Positions 21,223 through 33,421 are shown, numbered from the stretch's first letter. The stretch: DNA of 64,000 nt from Calycina herbarum (GCA_001414485.1 LLEY01000015.1:496001-560000), one strand, 5' to 3'. Program-made: numbers and translations. The notes: a model not told the origin generated them from the sequence alone.

Positions 21223-22239
21223 ATGACGAGCGACACGGCGACCGACCCTGTCGCAAGTATGGAAAGCACCACCGAGCGCAATGAAGACAAAAATTCAAAT
21301 GAATACGAGGCATCACACAAATCGAAATTCCGATTCAAGTCGAAAAGAAGATCTCGCGACGATGACGATCGGCCTCGAAGCTCCTCCCATAGAAGCCACC
21401 GCGAAAGCGACCGACACCACAGACACCATCATCGAAGCAAGCGGCGCAAACGCTCTACCTCACCAACGAAAACTAAAGATGACCCCTCACTGTACGACGA
21501 TACCCACCTCCCAAACACATCTTCGGGCCAGTATGATCCAGATGTAGCATTTCGAGAAAGTCTCTTTGATGCGATGGCCGATGATGAAGGGGCTTCATAC
21601 TGGGAAGGCGTTTATGGACAACCTATTCATACATACCCCGATATGAAGGAGGGACCTACCGGCGAGCTGGAACGCATGACGGATGAGGAATATACTGCTT
21701 ACGTTAGGGCGAAGATGTATGAGAAGACCCATCAGCATCTACTTGAAGAGAAGGCAAGGAGGGAAGCTGCTAAGAAAGAGAGGGAAAGACTTGCCAAAGA
21801 AGGCCGTCAACAAGAAAGAGAAGCGGAGAGGTTCAGAAGAAAGGTCGAGGAGAGTCTGAAACGAGGAGAGGAGAGGAAGACTAGAAAAGATTGGGGAGAG
21901 AGATGGGAGACGTATACGAAGAAGTGGGATGGGCTTGGAAAGGGAGAGGGTGGCAAGGTTGCTGTTGCTTCCATTCCCTGGCCAGTTGAGAGTGGAAGGA
22001 GGAAGGATATCGATTTTAAAGAAATCGAGAGGTTTTACCTCAATGCGCCGACTTCTGGAGAACCTACGGAAGCTGAATTGGGGAAGATTTTGAAGCTGGA
22101 ACGAATTCGTTGGCATCCTGATAAGATTCAACAGAAATTGGGAGGTCAGGATGTCAGCGAGGATGTCATGCAAGCTGTTACTATGGTCTTTCAGTTTATC
22201 GACCGGATGTGGTCTGAGGTGAGGGATGGGAAGAAGTGA
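21223..22239 (+). CDS. NF-kappa-B inhibitor-like protein 1 (NFKBIL1)-like protein
   Basis: A single exon encodes 338 residues. The N-terminus is rich in Ser, Arg and His with an RS-like basic region (KSKRRSRDDDDRPRSSSHRS, then HHRHHHRSKRRKRSTSP). The central region contains YDPDVAFRESLFDAMADDEG and SYWEGVYGQPIHTYP, followed by a long charged coiled coil (about 165-225). The C-terminal domain ends with LERIRWHPDKIQQKLGG, the J-domain-like WHPDK motif typical of NFKBIL1 homologues. Human NFKBIL1 is linked to mRNA processing; fungal members lack ankyrin repeats and are poorly characterised. The divergent pairing with an NSRP1-like splicing regulator is consistent with a nuclear RNA-related role (inference). 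Confidence 0.85.
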   Translation: MTSDTATDPVASMESTTERNEDKNSNEYEASHKSKFRFKSKRRSRDDDDRPRSSSHRSHRESDRHHRHHHRSKRRKRSTSPTKTKDDPSLYDDTHLPNTSSGQYDPDVAFRESLFDAMADDEGASYWEGVYGQPIHTYPDMKEGPTGELERMTDEEYTAYVRAKMYEKTHQHLLEEKARREAAKKERERLAKEGRQQEREAERFRRKVEESLKRGEERKTRKDWGERWETYTKKWDGLGKGEGGKVAVASIPWPVESGRRKDIDFKEIERFYLNAPTSGEPTEAELGKILKLERIRWHPDKIQQKLGGQDVSEDVMQAVTMVFQFIDRMWSEVRDGKK

Positions 22240-23784
22240 AAGTGGGTATTTCCCGTGGGACTTTCCACCACTTTCATGAGAATCAAACGGCCAAACACCT
22301 CAAATCCAGTACACGTGCGATCCCGGGTCCAGAGAGACATACTTTACGATGTATAATTTATACGAAAGTCAAAGTTGAGAAAAGGACCCCTCCTGAAATT
22401 TCTTCCACTGGAGGATCGGCACGAGGCTAGATATGGCGAGGGCGAGGAGCACACTGAACTCCAAAATGATACTCCGTGGTGGTTGGGAATATCTTTAAAA
22501 TGCGGATCTTGAGTGGAGGATTCGTGTTCTCGCAGCAAGAAAAAATATGTTGAAACGGGGCCCAAACTCCTGGTGAACTTCGGGAATTTGAAGTGTTGAG
22601 ACTTGATGACCTTGATGAGGTCTGATACTCAAATATTCCAGTTTTGAAGCCAAATGCAGAACATCAAGAGTGTGTTGATAACTCTGTCTACTTGCATAGA
22701 TTCCGTTTGCTATTGACCTATTTAGTGGCAGTTGAATGGATCAGGCCAAGATTAGACTCGAGCTGGCGGGGTAAGTTTATGCGGAGGTGGGTGACCCAGT
22801 ACAACGGCTCTCCTTGTTGCAGTGGTGCAGGTTGCATACCTAAAGCCATGATAGAAAACAAAGCTCATGAACCCCTCCCTCTTGGTGTGTGACAAACCTT
22901 TTGGTATTGAACCAATAAGGGGGGTGCAAAGCCCCTCGCTGCTATCACTCGCTGCTATCATCGCTTATCGAATGGTAGATCAGTCTTGTTGGTGGTGCTT
23001 GTGATACCTACATATACTTCCTTTTGATCGGATTGAACTCTTTATAAGTCCCTCCCGTAACAAATAACAAATGGAATTTTAAATTGAAGGATAGATGCTG
23101 CCGAATAGCCTCACTTTTGCTATTAATTCTTTGTTTGCCACGCTCCGCTCACTCTGAGCGCGGCCCAAAGAAGAGGATAGCTTCCCTTCTGGGCCAGACC
23201 CAGTGGACCCCCAATGCAGCTCGTAGGCGCTAGCGCTTCCCCTCCCACCTGGCAAGTGCGATCAGCCCAAGTAACAGTGACCCTGGCACTCATCGCATCC
23301 TTCGACATCTCCACCCTCGTCAACCTCTTCCCTCTTCCTCTTTGTCCCCAATTGAGTATTCACCAAGCCTCAATTGGACCCTAACTGTAGCTACCCGTGG
23401 ACCCGATTGTGTAGCTGTGCGACCGCGGCCACTTACACCCCACGATACCTTCATCGCATCGCATCGCACTTTGCTGCCGCAGTCGCTGTCCCAAAGAACC
23501 AGTTGCGGGCATTCCATTTCCATTCACAGACACGCACCCATTCCTCCCACGTCAACCATACCAGCACCCTGTTTTGCGCATCACCACGGCATTCCAGAGC
23601 TGTTTTGCCCTCTGCTGAACTAGCAGTCTGGCCCAGTACCTGTCCCAAGAAACTGGCTCGTCGTATGATCTCCTCTTCTTCCTCACTTTCCCACCACCTC
23701 GCTGACACTATCCCCAGGTCCTGGTTGACCTCCGCCAACTTGGCAAGATAGACGCCGCTCTCCTAAACTCTCCAACTTCTTCAT
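22240..23784. other. intergenic / long leader region of the PKA gene
   Basis: No supportable gene. A 12-nt direct repeat (TCGCTGCTATCA) occurs twice near 22935-22958. The last ~600 bp is C/T-rich with several short frames on both strands, typical of a long fungal promoter plus 5' UTR for a signalling gene. The frames there have no family resemblance. Confidence 0.45.
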
Positions 23785-25449
23785 ATGCCGACATTAGGCT
23801 TTCTAAAGAAGAAACGGACACGGGAGTCGCCCGGCCAGAACGACCCCACCTCGCCGACTTCTGCAAGTCAACCCGGAAGTCCAATTACACCAACCTCTTC
23901 AAGAGGCTTTGATAACTCGATCGCTTCACTCTCCACTCAATCCACGGCACATTCACAACCGAACTCCCAAATCGTGCCGGTCAAGCAGCAAGAAAGCCCC
24001 ACAATCGTGGGTGAACAACAGCCAATGACACAAAGGATACCCCCTCAGCAACAATCCCCCGCCTTAGAGTCCTCCCAGTCACCAAATACAAATACTACTT
24101 CTTCGTCAACAGGGCAGAATCTCCCCTCTATCAACAACCTCATCAACCCCCCACAGCATGACGGTGCGGGCCAATCTGCTCCTGTAAAGATGACATCCAC
24201 CGCACCCTCTGCCGTTTCAAATAGCTCCCAGCAGGTCCCATCTGCAACTCCAATCGCATCCGCATCAACAGCAGGCGCTCCCGCACATCAACCTTCGGTA
24301 ATAGAGCAGCCCACCCAGATCAGACAGACCAAGGGTAAATACTCGCTGGGAGATTTCAACATACTGCGAACCTTGGGAACAGGTAGTTTTGGCAGAGTTC
24401 ACCTGGTCCAGTCGAAACACAACCAACGATTTTATGCCGTCAAGGTGTTAAAGAAGGCGCAAGTCGTCAAAATGAAGCAGGTGGAGCACACCAACGACGA
24501 GCGAAGGATGCTGCAAGAAGTCAAGCACGCATTCTTAATCACCCTCTGGGGCACATTTCAAGACTCGAAGAATCTGTACATGGTGATGGACTTTGTTGAA
24601 GGTGGTGAATTGTTCTCGTTATTACGAAAGTCGCAGGTAAATATTTATTTTTCCCTCTACGCGCACGCGAGCTTTACTAACAGCTTTAAGCGATTTCCAA
24701 ATCCAGTGGCCAAATTCTATGCAGCAGAAGTTACCTTGGCACTTGAATATCTACATTCCAAGCACATAATCTACAGAGATTTGAAGCCCGAAAACTTGCT
24801 GCTTGATCGTCATGGACATCTCAAAATCACCGATTTCGGTTTCGCTAAAAAGGTACCCGATATCACTTGGACATTGTGCGGCACACCAGATTACCTTGCC
24901 CCGGAGGTGGTATCCAGCAAAGGTTATAACAAATCTGTTGATTGGTGAGTGAATCATTTTTTCTCGACGTGAATGGGGTTAATCAGCTTTAGGTGGTCCC
25001 TCGGTATACTGATCTTCGAAATGCTTTGCGGATTCACTCCATTTTGGGATGGTGGATCACCAATGAAGATCTATGAGAACATTCTCAAAGGTCGGGTCAA
25101 ATACCCTCCCTACATTCACCCAGATGCACAGGATCTTCTTCAACGTCTTATCACAGCCGATTTGACAAAGCGATTGGGGAATTTACACGGCGGTTCCGAG
25201 GATGTCAAGAATCATCAATGGTTTGCGGAGGTAACATGGGAGAGATTGGCCAAGAAAGATATTGATGCACCATACGTTCCACCTGTCAAGGCTGGTGTTG
25301 GTGATGCAAGTCAATTCGATAAATATCCAGAAGAAACCGAGACATATGGAGCTACTGGGCATGACGAGTGAGTTTGATATCCTACTTTACCCTGGGTATT
25401 TTGAACTAACCTATATTTTAGACATGGTCACTTGTTCAAAGACTTCTAG
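23785..25449 (+). CDS. cAMP-dependent protein kinase catalytic subunit
   Basis: Four exons, 23785-24636, 24691-24944, 24993-25367 and 25422-25449, with introns of 54, 48 and 54 nt, encode 502 residues. A long Ser/Pro/Gln-rich N-terminus (about 185 residues, starting [16 protein letters not shown]) precedes an AGC kinase domain. Its landmarks are [12 protein letters not shown] (glycine loop, ~198), YAVKVLKK (catalytic Lys, ~219), [12 protein letters not shown] (~311), TDFGFAKK (DFG), [12 protein letters not shown] (activation loop with the phosphorylatable Thr) and [18 protein letters not shown]. The C-terminal AGC tail ends HGHLFKDF, the FxxF hydrophobic motif of PKA. The tiny last exon (28 nt) supplies that motif. 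PKA transmits cAMP signals controlling growth, development and, in pathogens, infection structures. The long N-terminus is typical of filamentous fungi. Confidence 0.95.
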
Positions 25450-26436
25450 ATTTCCCGCCATTATTTTCTCTTCATGAGATGAGGACAAGATCGTGCTCTG
25501 CACGAGGGTGCATTTCCGAAGCAAACGAAACGGGACAATCTGCACATATATTACTATGCACCACTTTAGCACAATCGATATCTCTTTGTTTCTGGGCGGA
25601 ATTTTAAATGGGGCGGGCGGGAAAAAACATTGGAGGGGATGGATGGATTGATGGGATACGTTCATCCAGCGGGGTACGGAGCTAGTGCGATTTTTATGGC
25701 TTGCGTTGTGATGTCTGATGATGGATGGTTTTGATACAAACGCCTGGAAACGAAGAATGCGCGGGTTGGAGAGGGGAGGGAATGGATTCGGATGGATTTG
25801 GGTGGTAATGCATACCTAAGAATTATTGACTCCTCGCTAGATAAACTCAAATGAGAACAAGAACTATTGACAGTCTGGCTTTGCTAGCGGCTTTGCTTTT
25901 TTCGTATTTTGTATTTGGTGACGGAAACAGCTTTGAGCGGGGTCTGATCTACTTCGCCATTCTTCTTCTTGAAATTTGGGTGGGTAGAAATTCGCGGGAC
26001 ATGTGTGGATCGAAAGGGGAATTGCTGTTGAATGCTATCATTTTTTCGAATCTCTGTCAAGTTTCAAGTTGCAACTCTTGTTAGCATCGGGCCCTGTACT
26101 GATTCTGGAGAATACAATTGCCTCAAATACTTACTGAGGGTTTGTGGGAGTGAGAGGCCATCAGTCGTATTAGTCCCTGTCATTCTTCAGCGGACGTATA
26201 CCCACTGAAAAATATTATTCTGAAAAAACTGGAACAATGCAATTAAGATATTCAACTTACATGAGTAACTCGAGGTAACTAAGACTCATCCCTTGGGGTT
26301 ATTTGACGTATTGTTAGACTATTCAATCAATTATCTGAGATGGTTGGAGTAAGGCTTAGAATAACTAAGAGCAACGAATTTTCGTTACTCTAAGTTTCTT
26401 TATATAATTATTCTGATTGTCCTAAATACTTTGATA
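25450..26436. other. intergenic; AT-rich tract in the 3' half
   Basis: The 3' UTR side of the PKA gene is followed from about 26190 to 26440 by an AT-rich tract containing a short palindrome (AGAGCAACGAATTTTCGTTACTCT-like, about 26369-26392). It could be another worn MITE, but no matching terminal repeats or target duplication were found. Confidence 0.35.
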
Positions 26437-27099
26437 TTATATCACTCGGTAGAGAACGACCTCCTATGTAGAATACGTAGAGTAGCATTTGATTTGGCTT
26501 CTAAGAACTATGTAACCCGTCTACACCAACATCACTTCCGGATCTGTGGAAATTTACAACATCCCAATCGCGAATCTCGACATGAAATCCCTTCGGCAAA
26601 CTATTGTTTTTGTTTCTCATGAAACGAATCTCTTCCAAGGAACAATCCGGGGAAATATCTGTCTCGGCATCCCCTCCTCAATCTCTATCCCAGAGGAAGA
26701 AATAATCGAAGTCCCCAAACAAGAAAACATCCACGACCTCTTCACTTCCCCTCCCAGTAGAATACTCCACTCTCTGCGGTCCCCGCTGCCGTCTCCTTTC
26801 CAGTGGACAGCGACCAAGAAACGTTATCGCAAGAGCATTTTTAGAGATCCAAAGGTATTTATTTGCTGCTGGATGCTGGATGAAGCGGCTAATGCGTTGG
26901 ATAATGAGAATCAGGGTTGATTGTTAATGTGCTAGGGAAGGTTGGGGAGGGGAGTATGGTGGTTTGTGTTTCGCATCAGGGGGAGATTATGAGGATGGTG
27001 GATAGGAGTTTGTTCTTGAGGGGGGTGGGGTGGAGTTTGGATGATTTCATTAGGGTGGGGTGGGGTGATTTGATGGTTTTCCTTGGGGTAGAGAACTAA
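26437..27099 (+). pseudogene. ABC transporter (B-type) nucleotide-binding domain remnant
   Basis: Fragments of the C-terminal half of an ABC-B NBD lie in different frames: ITSGSVEIYNIPIANLDMKS, LRQTIVFVSHETNLFQGTIR (Q-loop region; the usual Q of VSQE is H here), a frame-shifted stretch where the LSGGQ signature should be (FQWTATKKRYRKSIFRDPK), MLDEAANALDNEN (Walker B/D-loop) and GEGSMVVCVSHQGEIMRMVD (H-loop). The Walker A lysine region and everything upstream are absent. It begins at the edge of an AT-rich tract, so the 5' part may have been lost through an insertion. Clearly non-functional. Confidence 0.75.
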
Positions 27100-28264
27100 G
27101 AACTTTTTTTTGAGGGGGTAGTGGAGGTTTTGGGTTATAGGTTTTTGTTAGTACGTATACGGGTTCAAAAGTATTGTAATTTACCTTAATAATTTGACTT
27201 GGAGTCAATGTTAAGCGAAAGGGGGGTATAAATTTTAGAGCGAAGTGCTCATGAAATTCCCATTAAAGAAGCTAATTACGCTAGCAAGTACAAATTGAGT
27301 GGATAATCTAGAACAAATTTGTTGAAAATATGCTAAATATTAGCCGTTTCGAGGGGTGATGATACTAGGAAAAGAGTAGCAATGTTTTATGCTGCAAAAG
27401 GTTTGGAAATGAAAGATGTTTGACAAGAATGAGTCGGCCCCCCGGCCGCCTTCTTTTCTTGCTCCAATTTGATTCCCGCAACTTCTGCTCTAATTCTCAA
27501 TGCCTCTGAGCATACTCTGACGACTCATAATAGCCCTACTGCTGACTCCATCTCGTCCGCGATCTCTCAATTATGTTATCTCTTTCCATTGCACTGGACC
27601 TGCGATAAATGCACGCCCTTCCCAGGCCACCCCTTTTGACGCCGACGACCCAATAGCCCACGGAACTGTTTTGCAAGATTTCTCTTCGTGTGCGACCGAT
27701 ATGCCAAACTTTATGCTTCTCCAGAGCCCCGTTCAGTTGCTTCGTCGATGGATTTCTGTCGCTGTGTAGGTATTCTCTTCGGCTGAGGGCTCGGGACGAC
27801 GAGGGTTAGGAGAGGGCGCGCAAGACTCCACGAGTTAAGGAACTCGAGGTCGATTATCATAGGTGCCGAGGCGTTTGACTTCGAAAGAACGCATTGGTAC
27901 CACCTGCTATAGGATAGGGAATGCTGTTGATCATGCTGTTGGAGGAGGGAGCGGAACAACCAAGCCAAAGTTAACCCCACCATGGCGCCCTGTCATTGCC
28001 CCCTTTCCCATAGTCAGTACACTTCTATTCAATCGCGCCTGTGCTCTTTTCAAGTGGAATGGATTTCCATGGTTTTCTCTTTTTTTTTGTCTGATTTCTT
28101 GTCCGTGCAAGCTGCCTCGTCTTGTTTGAAGAGCTGCCTAAGAGGCGGCTGAGCTTACCCTGGAATCGGGTGTTACCTTGATTTTGATTTTCTCATCGTC
28201 TCCTCTCATTGCCTGCTTGTTCCGCCTTTCTCTTTCTCTCGTCATCATTTGTATTCTTAGCAAT
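27100..28264. other. intergenic / promoter of the HET gene
   Basis: Short overlapping frames only. The final ~250 bp is T/C-rich, as in a fungal leader, ending at the ATG at 28265. No gene is supported. Confidence 0.4.
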
Positions 28265-29439
28265 ATGTCCTCATCAGACGGATGGCCCGCTCCTCACACT
28301 TGTGCCCTTTGTCAGCAACTGGTACTTGATAAAACCGACAGGGCAAAGGCCTGGAGAGCACTTTTGCCTTCTAATTACCGTCAAAGAGCACTTAAGGTTG
28401 AGGACACTGGGTACGAAAACTTCCTCGTTGTGTTTCCAACTACTATCCGCAACGTCAGGAGCGCTGCTGGCCGGGGGTGCAAGCTTTGCCAATTCCTTGT
28501 CAAAGACGACTCGAACCAGCTTGATAAGTTGTTGGTAACGGCCAACATTGATAAGAACAAGGATACTTTAGAATTCCGCCCAATCGAATATAACCCCTCG
28601 ACTTCCCCATACTGGTACCCGCGTCTCAGTCTGAACTATTCAGACGTCTTGGTTAAAGGAGATTTCCAGATGACTGCTGATCCAGGTGAGCTTGCACAAG
28701 TTATGAGTTATTTATAGTTAGTTAAACCTTGTCAGAAAATGTTTCAGCGCAAGAAATTCACGCCCGGCCGTTTGAATTGGACCCATCATTGGAGCAGAGC
28801 CTCAAGTTGATCAGATCTTGGCTTAGCATTTGTCAAAATACCCACAAAGAGTGTTCAAGAGAGAACCACACTTTCATGCCAAGACGTGTCATAAAAATTA
28901 AAAGAGGACTTGATGGTTTATCTCTCTGCCTGCAAAGTACCAGCGCCGAAAGAATAGAGCAGTACACCGCTCTGAGCTATTGTTGGGGTGGAGACCAGCG
29001 AGTAAAACTTACTTCGGAAAACCTAGAAAAGTATGTCAATGGAATATTTTTCCAAACTCTCCCTCCAGGTATCCAGGATGCGATTACGGTCACAGATGCG
29101 CTGGATATCTGTTGTCTCTGGATAGACTCTCTATGTATTGTTCAAGATGATGCTGAAGATTTGGCTTCACAAATTTGTCAGATGGGTTCAATTTACAGCC
29201 AGTCGACAGTGACAATTCTTGCCTCGCGCATCAAAAGTGTTGAAGAGAGCTTCTTAGAAAAGAGGCTGTATTTGACGATTAATGGAAGGACACCAGTTAT
29301 ACCCGTACCTCCGGCTAGAAGTACGAGGTTTGGATATTGGAGGAAGCAAACACGAGGTCAACTATCTGGACCACGTCTGATGCACTCAAGTCCGTATCCG
29401 ATTTCAATGAGGGGGAAGGAGCAACTTCTTTATTTTTGA
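28265..29439 (+). CDS. heterokaryon-incompatibility (HET) domain protein, short
   Basis: Exons 28265-28685 and 28736-29439, with a 50-nt intron (GTGAGC...GTCAG), encode 374 residues. The N-terminal part has a cysteine-bearing region (HTCALCQQLV, GCKLCQFLV) common before HET domains. The HET domain shows its three hallmark blocks: YTALSYCWGG (about 214), LPPGIQDAITVTDALDICCL with WIDSLCIVQDD (about 245-275), and QMGSIYSQSTVTILAS. HET domains trigger cell death when incompatible hyphae fuse. Typical relatives exceed 550 residues, whereas this one stops about 75 residues after the third block; its tail (RSTRFGYWRKQTRGQLSG) no longer resembles the family. A truncated or decaying gene is likely, although a short functional form cannot be excluded. 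Confidence 0.75.
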
Positions 29440-30582
29440 GAATTAGGAACCGAGCGGTTGCGAAGTCTCCTTCTCCGCGGATACAGGTCGGGACGCCCCA
29501 TTTCTTATGTACATCCATCATGACAAAAATGCAAAAACATACAACAGCAGGTATTCGCTGGTGGTCACCCACCCAACTACTAATCTGCCGATCTGAGGCT
29601 TATGTATGGCAGAGCGGACGGGATGCCCAGTTCCCCTCAGTCTATGGTCGTATGTGGCAGTCATTGTGGTATTGGTGATCAGGAGCTGAGGTTGCTGATT
29701 GGGATATTATCTTGATCTGAAATGCCTACAGCGTCTCAGGCAATTCTGCCATCATTCCGCCAAACAGGTAGGCGGTGACAAAACTTAAAGGTGTTATCTA
29801 AGCTATTTTAAGTTACGATGATCGAAATTGGCTCGACTTGATTGTCTACAAGTTTAATAGATGACAGTTTCATTTGGTAGATTTGTTAAGCTGAACACGT
29901 GATTCATATACCATTTGTCACGTGGATGATTATGCTACGAACTGATGAAATCCTCGTTCTCCGTAAAGATGACATTGAGACACTGTACTGAGTGCCACGG
30001 CTGGCAACCCCCCCTCATGGCACTCAATACATACTACCCCTTGTACTCCTATATTGAAGAGGAGAGGCTTGGATCTGTCTATCTGATCCGAGCTATTTAG
30101 GCAAAATTATTTCATATAAAAAACCCTGCGCTTGCGTCTACCCGAATAGTACAGCGTAAGCGAATGCTACCTTCTGGCGTTTTATTCGCCACTTCAAAGC
30201 TTGATCGCCGTAAATTGCATCTCATTTGATACAAAGGTGTAGATACAAATATCTCTTGATTTTCCAAAGCAAGAGTTTCAGTATTGGCAAGTTTTCAATT
30301 CTCTAAATCACAATTCCTTCTCCTCTGAGAAGATGCCGTGTTGGCTGAATTGTGAATGAGTGGTAATCTTACATGCATGTAACTCAGATAAGCAATATCC
30401 CCGCGTCTACTACTCTGCGGGGGATGAACCAACTTCTAATGAACTGGGTTGTGAACATGCTTCCATCCGTTTGGCCCGCCGAGATAATACTTAAGTGTGT
30501 TTCTTTGCAGAATCCAAGGGTTTCCTTCTTTCACTCCATTTCCTCCAATAATTTTTCTTTTTTCGGTTGAAACCCTCCAGCC
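29440..30582. other. intergenic
   Basis: Contains a second open frame overlapping the end of the HET gene (29337-29678) without family resemblance, then AT-rich sequence and the promoter of the GMC gene. No further gene is supported. Confidence 0.4.
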
Positions 30583-32766
30583 ATGAAACACTTCCACTTC
30601 CTCCTCACGTTCGTCTTTCCGTGTCTCATCCAAGCTCAAAACTCTACTTATGAGTATGTAATTATTGGTTCTGGTCCAGGTGGTGGCCCTCTTGCCGCCA
30701 ATCTAGCACGTGCAGGTCATTCTGTTTTATTGCTGGAAGCTGGTGATGATCAAGGTGATAACCCGAATGTGACCACCACTTTCAACTTTATCAATGCTTA
30801 TGAAGCTCCAAATACGAGATGGGACTACTTTGTAGCGCATTCGGATGATGAAGAGAAGGAAAAGAAGTATCTGCATACTACATGGAGGAAGGTTGATGGG
30901 AGTTTTTATGTTGGATTGGACCCGGAACCTTCAGCAGTGAGATTGGGTGTTTGGTAGGTGTTTTATTTTATTCATTTGAGACGGAATATCAGTTGTCGTT
31001 CTTTGATTAATGTTGACTTTTGATTGCAGGTACCCTCGTGCTGGAATGTTGGGCGGATGTGCCATGAACAATGGTGCAAATATCGCAATGCCAGCTACCG
31101 CAGATGCAAGTGATACTTTTCATTTTCTCAATATCCCCTCTGATTGGAATCAATACATTGTCCTTCAGCGTCTTCTAGTCCCTTATCATAAAATTAGCAT
31201 AGCACGAAATGCACTCTTTCTCGAGCAAATTGTTTGATAGACAAGCAGATGCTAACTTCAGATTAATTTTAGTGGAAACATATTGCAGATATCACAGGGG
31301 ACGATTCCTGGATAGAAGAGAACATGAGAAAATATCTCGTTAAACTCGAAACTTGCAATTACCTCCCAAATGGAAGCACACCTACACATGGTTTTAATGG
31401 ATGGCTGGACACCTCACAATATTTTACCGCCTGGGCAAACGATAATACATCCGATGGAGTTGTGATTGCTGGAAAGGTGGCTGATGCCACTGGCTTTAAG
31501 TCAGCTGATTTACCTCAACTTGTGGCGAGAGACATGAATGCAGCGGATCCAAACCGCGACCAAAGTCTCGGAATATTTGGGCCCTTGACCCATGATAAAT
31601 TTGGCATGCGCTCTTCTCCAAATGTTTACATCAAGCAGACCTTGGCCGATGCGAAGAAGTTCCCGCTCACAGTTCAGCTCAACTCCCTTGTCACCAAGGT
31701 TATCTTCAACACCGATAACCCGAAAACTCCAGTAGCTACTGGCGTGGAATTCATTCAAGGTCCACATCTTTATTCAGCGGATCCATTCTACAATGCTTCC
31801 CAAAAGGGAGTTCCCGGTAAAGTCTTTGCTTCAAAAGAGGTGATAATCTCGGCTGGTGCGTTCAATAGTCCTCAAATCCTCAAGTTGTCAGGAATTGGAC
31901 CTGCTGCCGAGCTCAAGAAATTCAACATTCCAGTCATCAAAGATCTTCCTGGTGTTGGACACAACTTACAAGATAATTACGAAGGTGGAATCATGGGACA
32001 ATACGAGAAAGGAATTACAGGTGGCCTCTTCTTCGATGTAAGTTAAGCGAGAGCCAACTGAATTCCCTCCAAGTCCCGAAGCTAAATACCCCTCTCGTAG
32101 GTAATGCTCAAAACAGCCCTCGCTAAAATTCGCAACATCTATTTCTTCTGCGGAGTATTCTCCTTCGAGGGATTTTGGCCTGAGTTCCCAACGCAATACA
32201 TCAACGAATTCCTCTGTGCAATGGTCCACATGAACCCCAAAAACATCAACGGTCGAGTCCTCCTAAAAAGCCCTGATCCCCGAGCAACACCAGAAATCAA
32301 CCTGGGATTTTTCTCAAAAGGAGATGATGAAGATCTGAATGAAATGTATGAGGCTGCGAAATGGATGCGTCCAATCTTCAATTCTGTTCCCAACAACACC
32401 TTTACGGAATTACATCCTTGTACTCATCCTAACTGTACGGTCGCGGATCAGAAAGAGTTCTTGAGAGATCAAGTCTTTAGTCATCATGTTACTAGTAGTT
32501 GTGCAATCGGGTCGGATAAGGATCCATTGGCGGTTCTAGATTCAAATTTCAGAGTTAGAGGTGTCAAGGGGCTAAGGGTCGTTGATGGGTGAGTCAATCT
32601 TCATGTCAAAGTTCTTTCGATATTGGTTCTCAATTTTGTTGATGAGCATCTGTACTAATGGGTGTATAGGAGCGCATTTCCACGTGTACCCGGCGCTTTT
32701 CCAGTTTTGCCCACTTTTGTAATCAGTGAGAAAGCTGCAGATGTGATATTGAGGGGAATTGAGTAA
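30583..32766 (+). CDS. secreted GMC-family FAD oxidoreductase
   Basis: Five exons, 30583-30953, 31030-31105, 31273-32037, 32101-32588 and 32670-32766, encode 598 residues in one continuous frame. The signal peptide [20 protein letters not shown] is followed by the FAD-binding motif [20 protein letters not shown] and LLLEAGDD. Other family blocks are [16 protein letters not shown] (GMC signature 1 region), [20 protein letters not shown] (signature 2), [10 protein letters not shown] and [18 protein letters not shown] near the C-terminus, which carry the catalytic His region. GMC enzymes oxidise alcohols, sugars or aryl alcohols and make H2O2, often outside the cell. The second intron (31106-31272, 167 nt) appears to use a GCAAGT donor; see findings. 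The substrate cannot be told from sequence. Confidence 0.88.
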
Positions 32767-33421
32767 AGCTTTTATTTGCTATTAGATATCAGAATTTTGC
32801 TGCTTAAAGCCAGGGACTTGGAAAGTGAAGTCAATTCCGCTCTACAGCCTTTTGACTTCAACTCAACTTCACTGAACCCCCCTTTTACTTGTTGAATATT
32901 GGTCCATTTACTACGTTGTACACAGCGCCCGGATCTCTTTTTTCAAGGCGATAAGCAACCACGTATCTGGAGCTGGTGGAGAGAAGTGAATCTGGGGATC
33001 CTCAAATGACTTCATTTGCTCGCTTCTTGGGAGCCATCACAAGTTATAAACTAGATTGATCTCAACCTGCAAACAATCAACATCAATTGCAGCAAAACAA
33101 CCTTCCCAAACTTCTTTGACTGCGAGGTAAGCCACAACCATGCAATTCAATTCTTGTGATTAGCCTTCTTGGTATATTCTTATCGTCAAACAGGCTCACG
33201 GTAGAGCGAATCAATGTTGATCCCTCGAGAGCCCTTTTTTTAATCGATACGGAGTTTTGACAGACATGATTTTACAGCAGGACTGCTAGGATGGCACATT
33301 ATAGAACTCTGCTCCATTACTGCCCCGCAAAATAAAGTGGAATTTATTTAAGTCAGCGGATATTAATGATTCCATTTTGTAATATCTGCTTCCACCCAAA
33401 AGGTCTCGCACCGATTCATCT
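32767..33421. other. convergent intergenic region
   Basis: 655 bp between the stops of the GMC gene and the minus-strand glyoxalase-like gene. No features recognised. Confidence 0.5.

Noticed and set aside
26190..26440. AT-rich tract as a third MITE
   Set aside because: No terminal inverted repeat, target duplication or match to the other two elements was visible.
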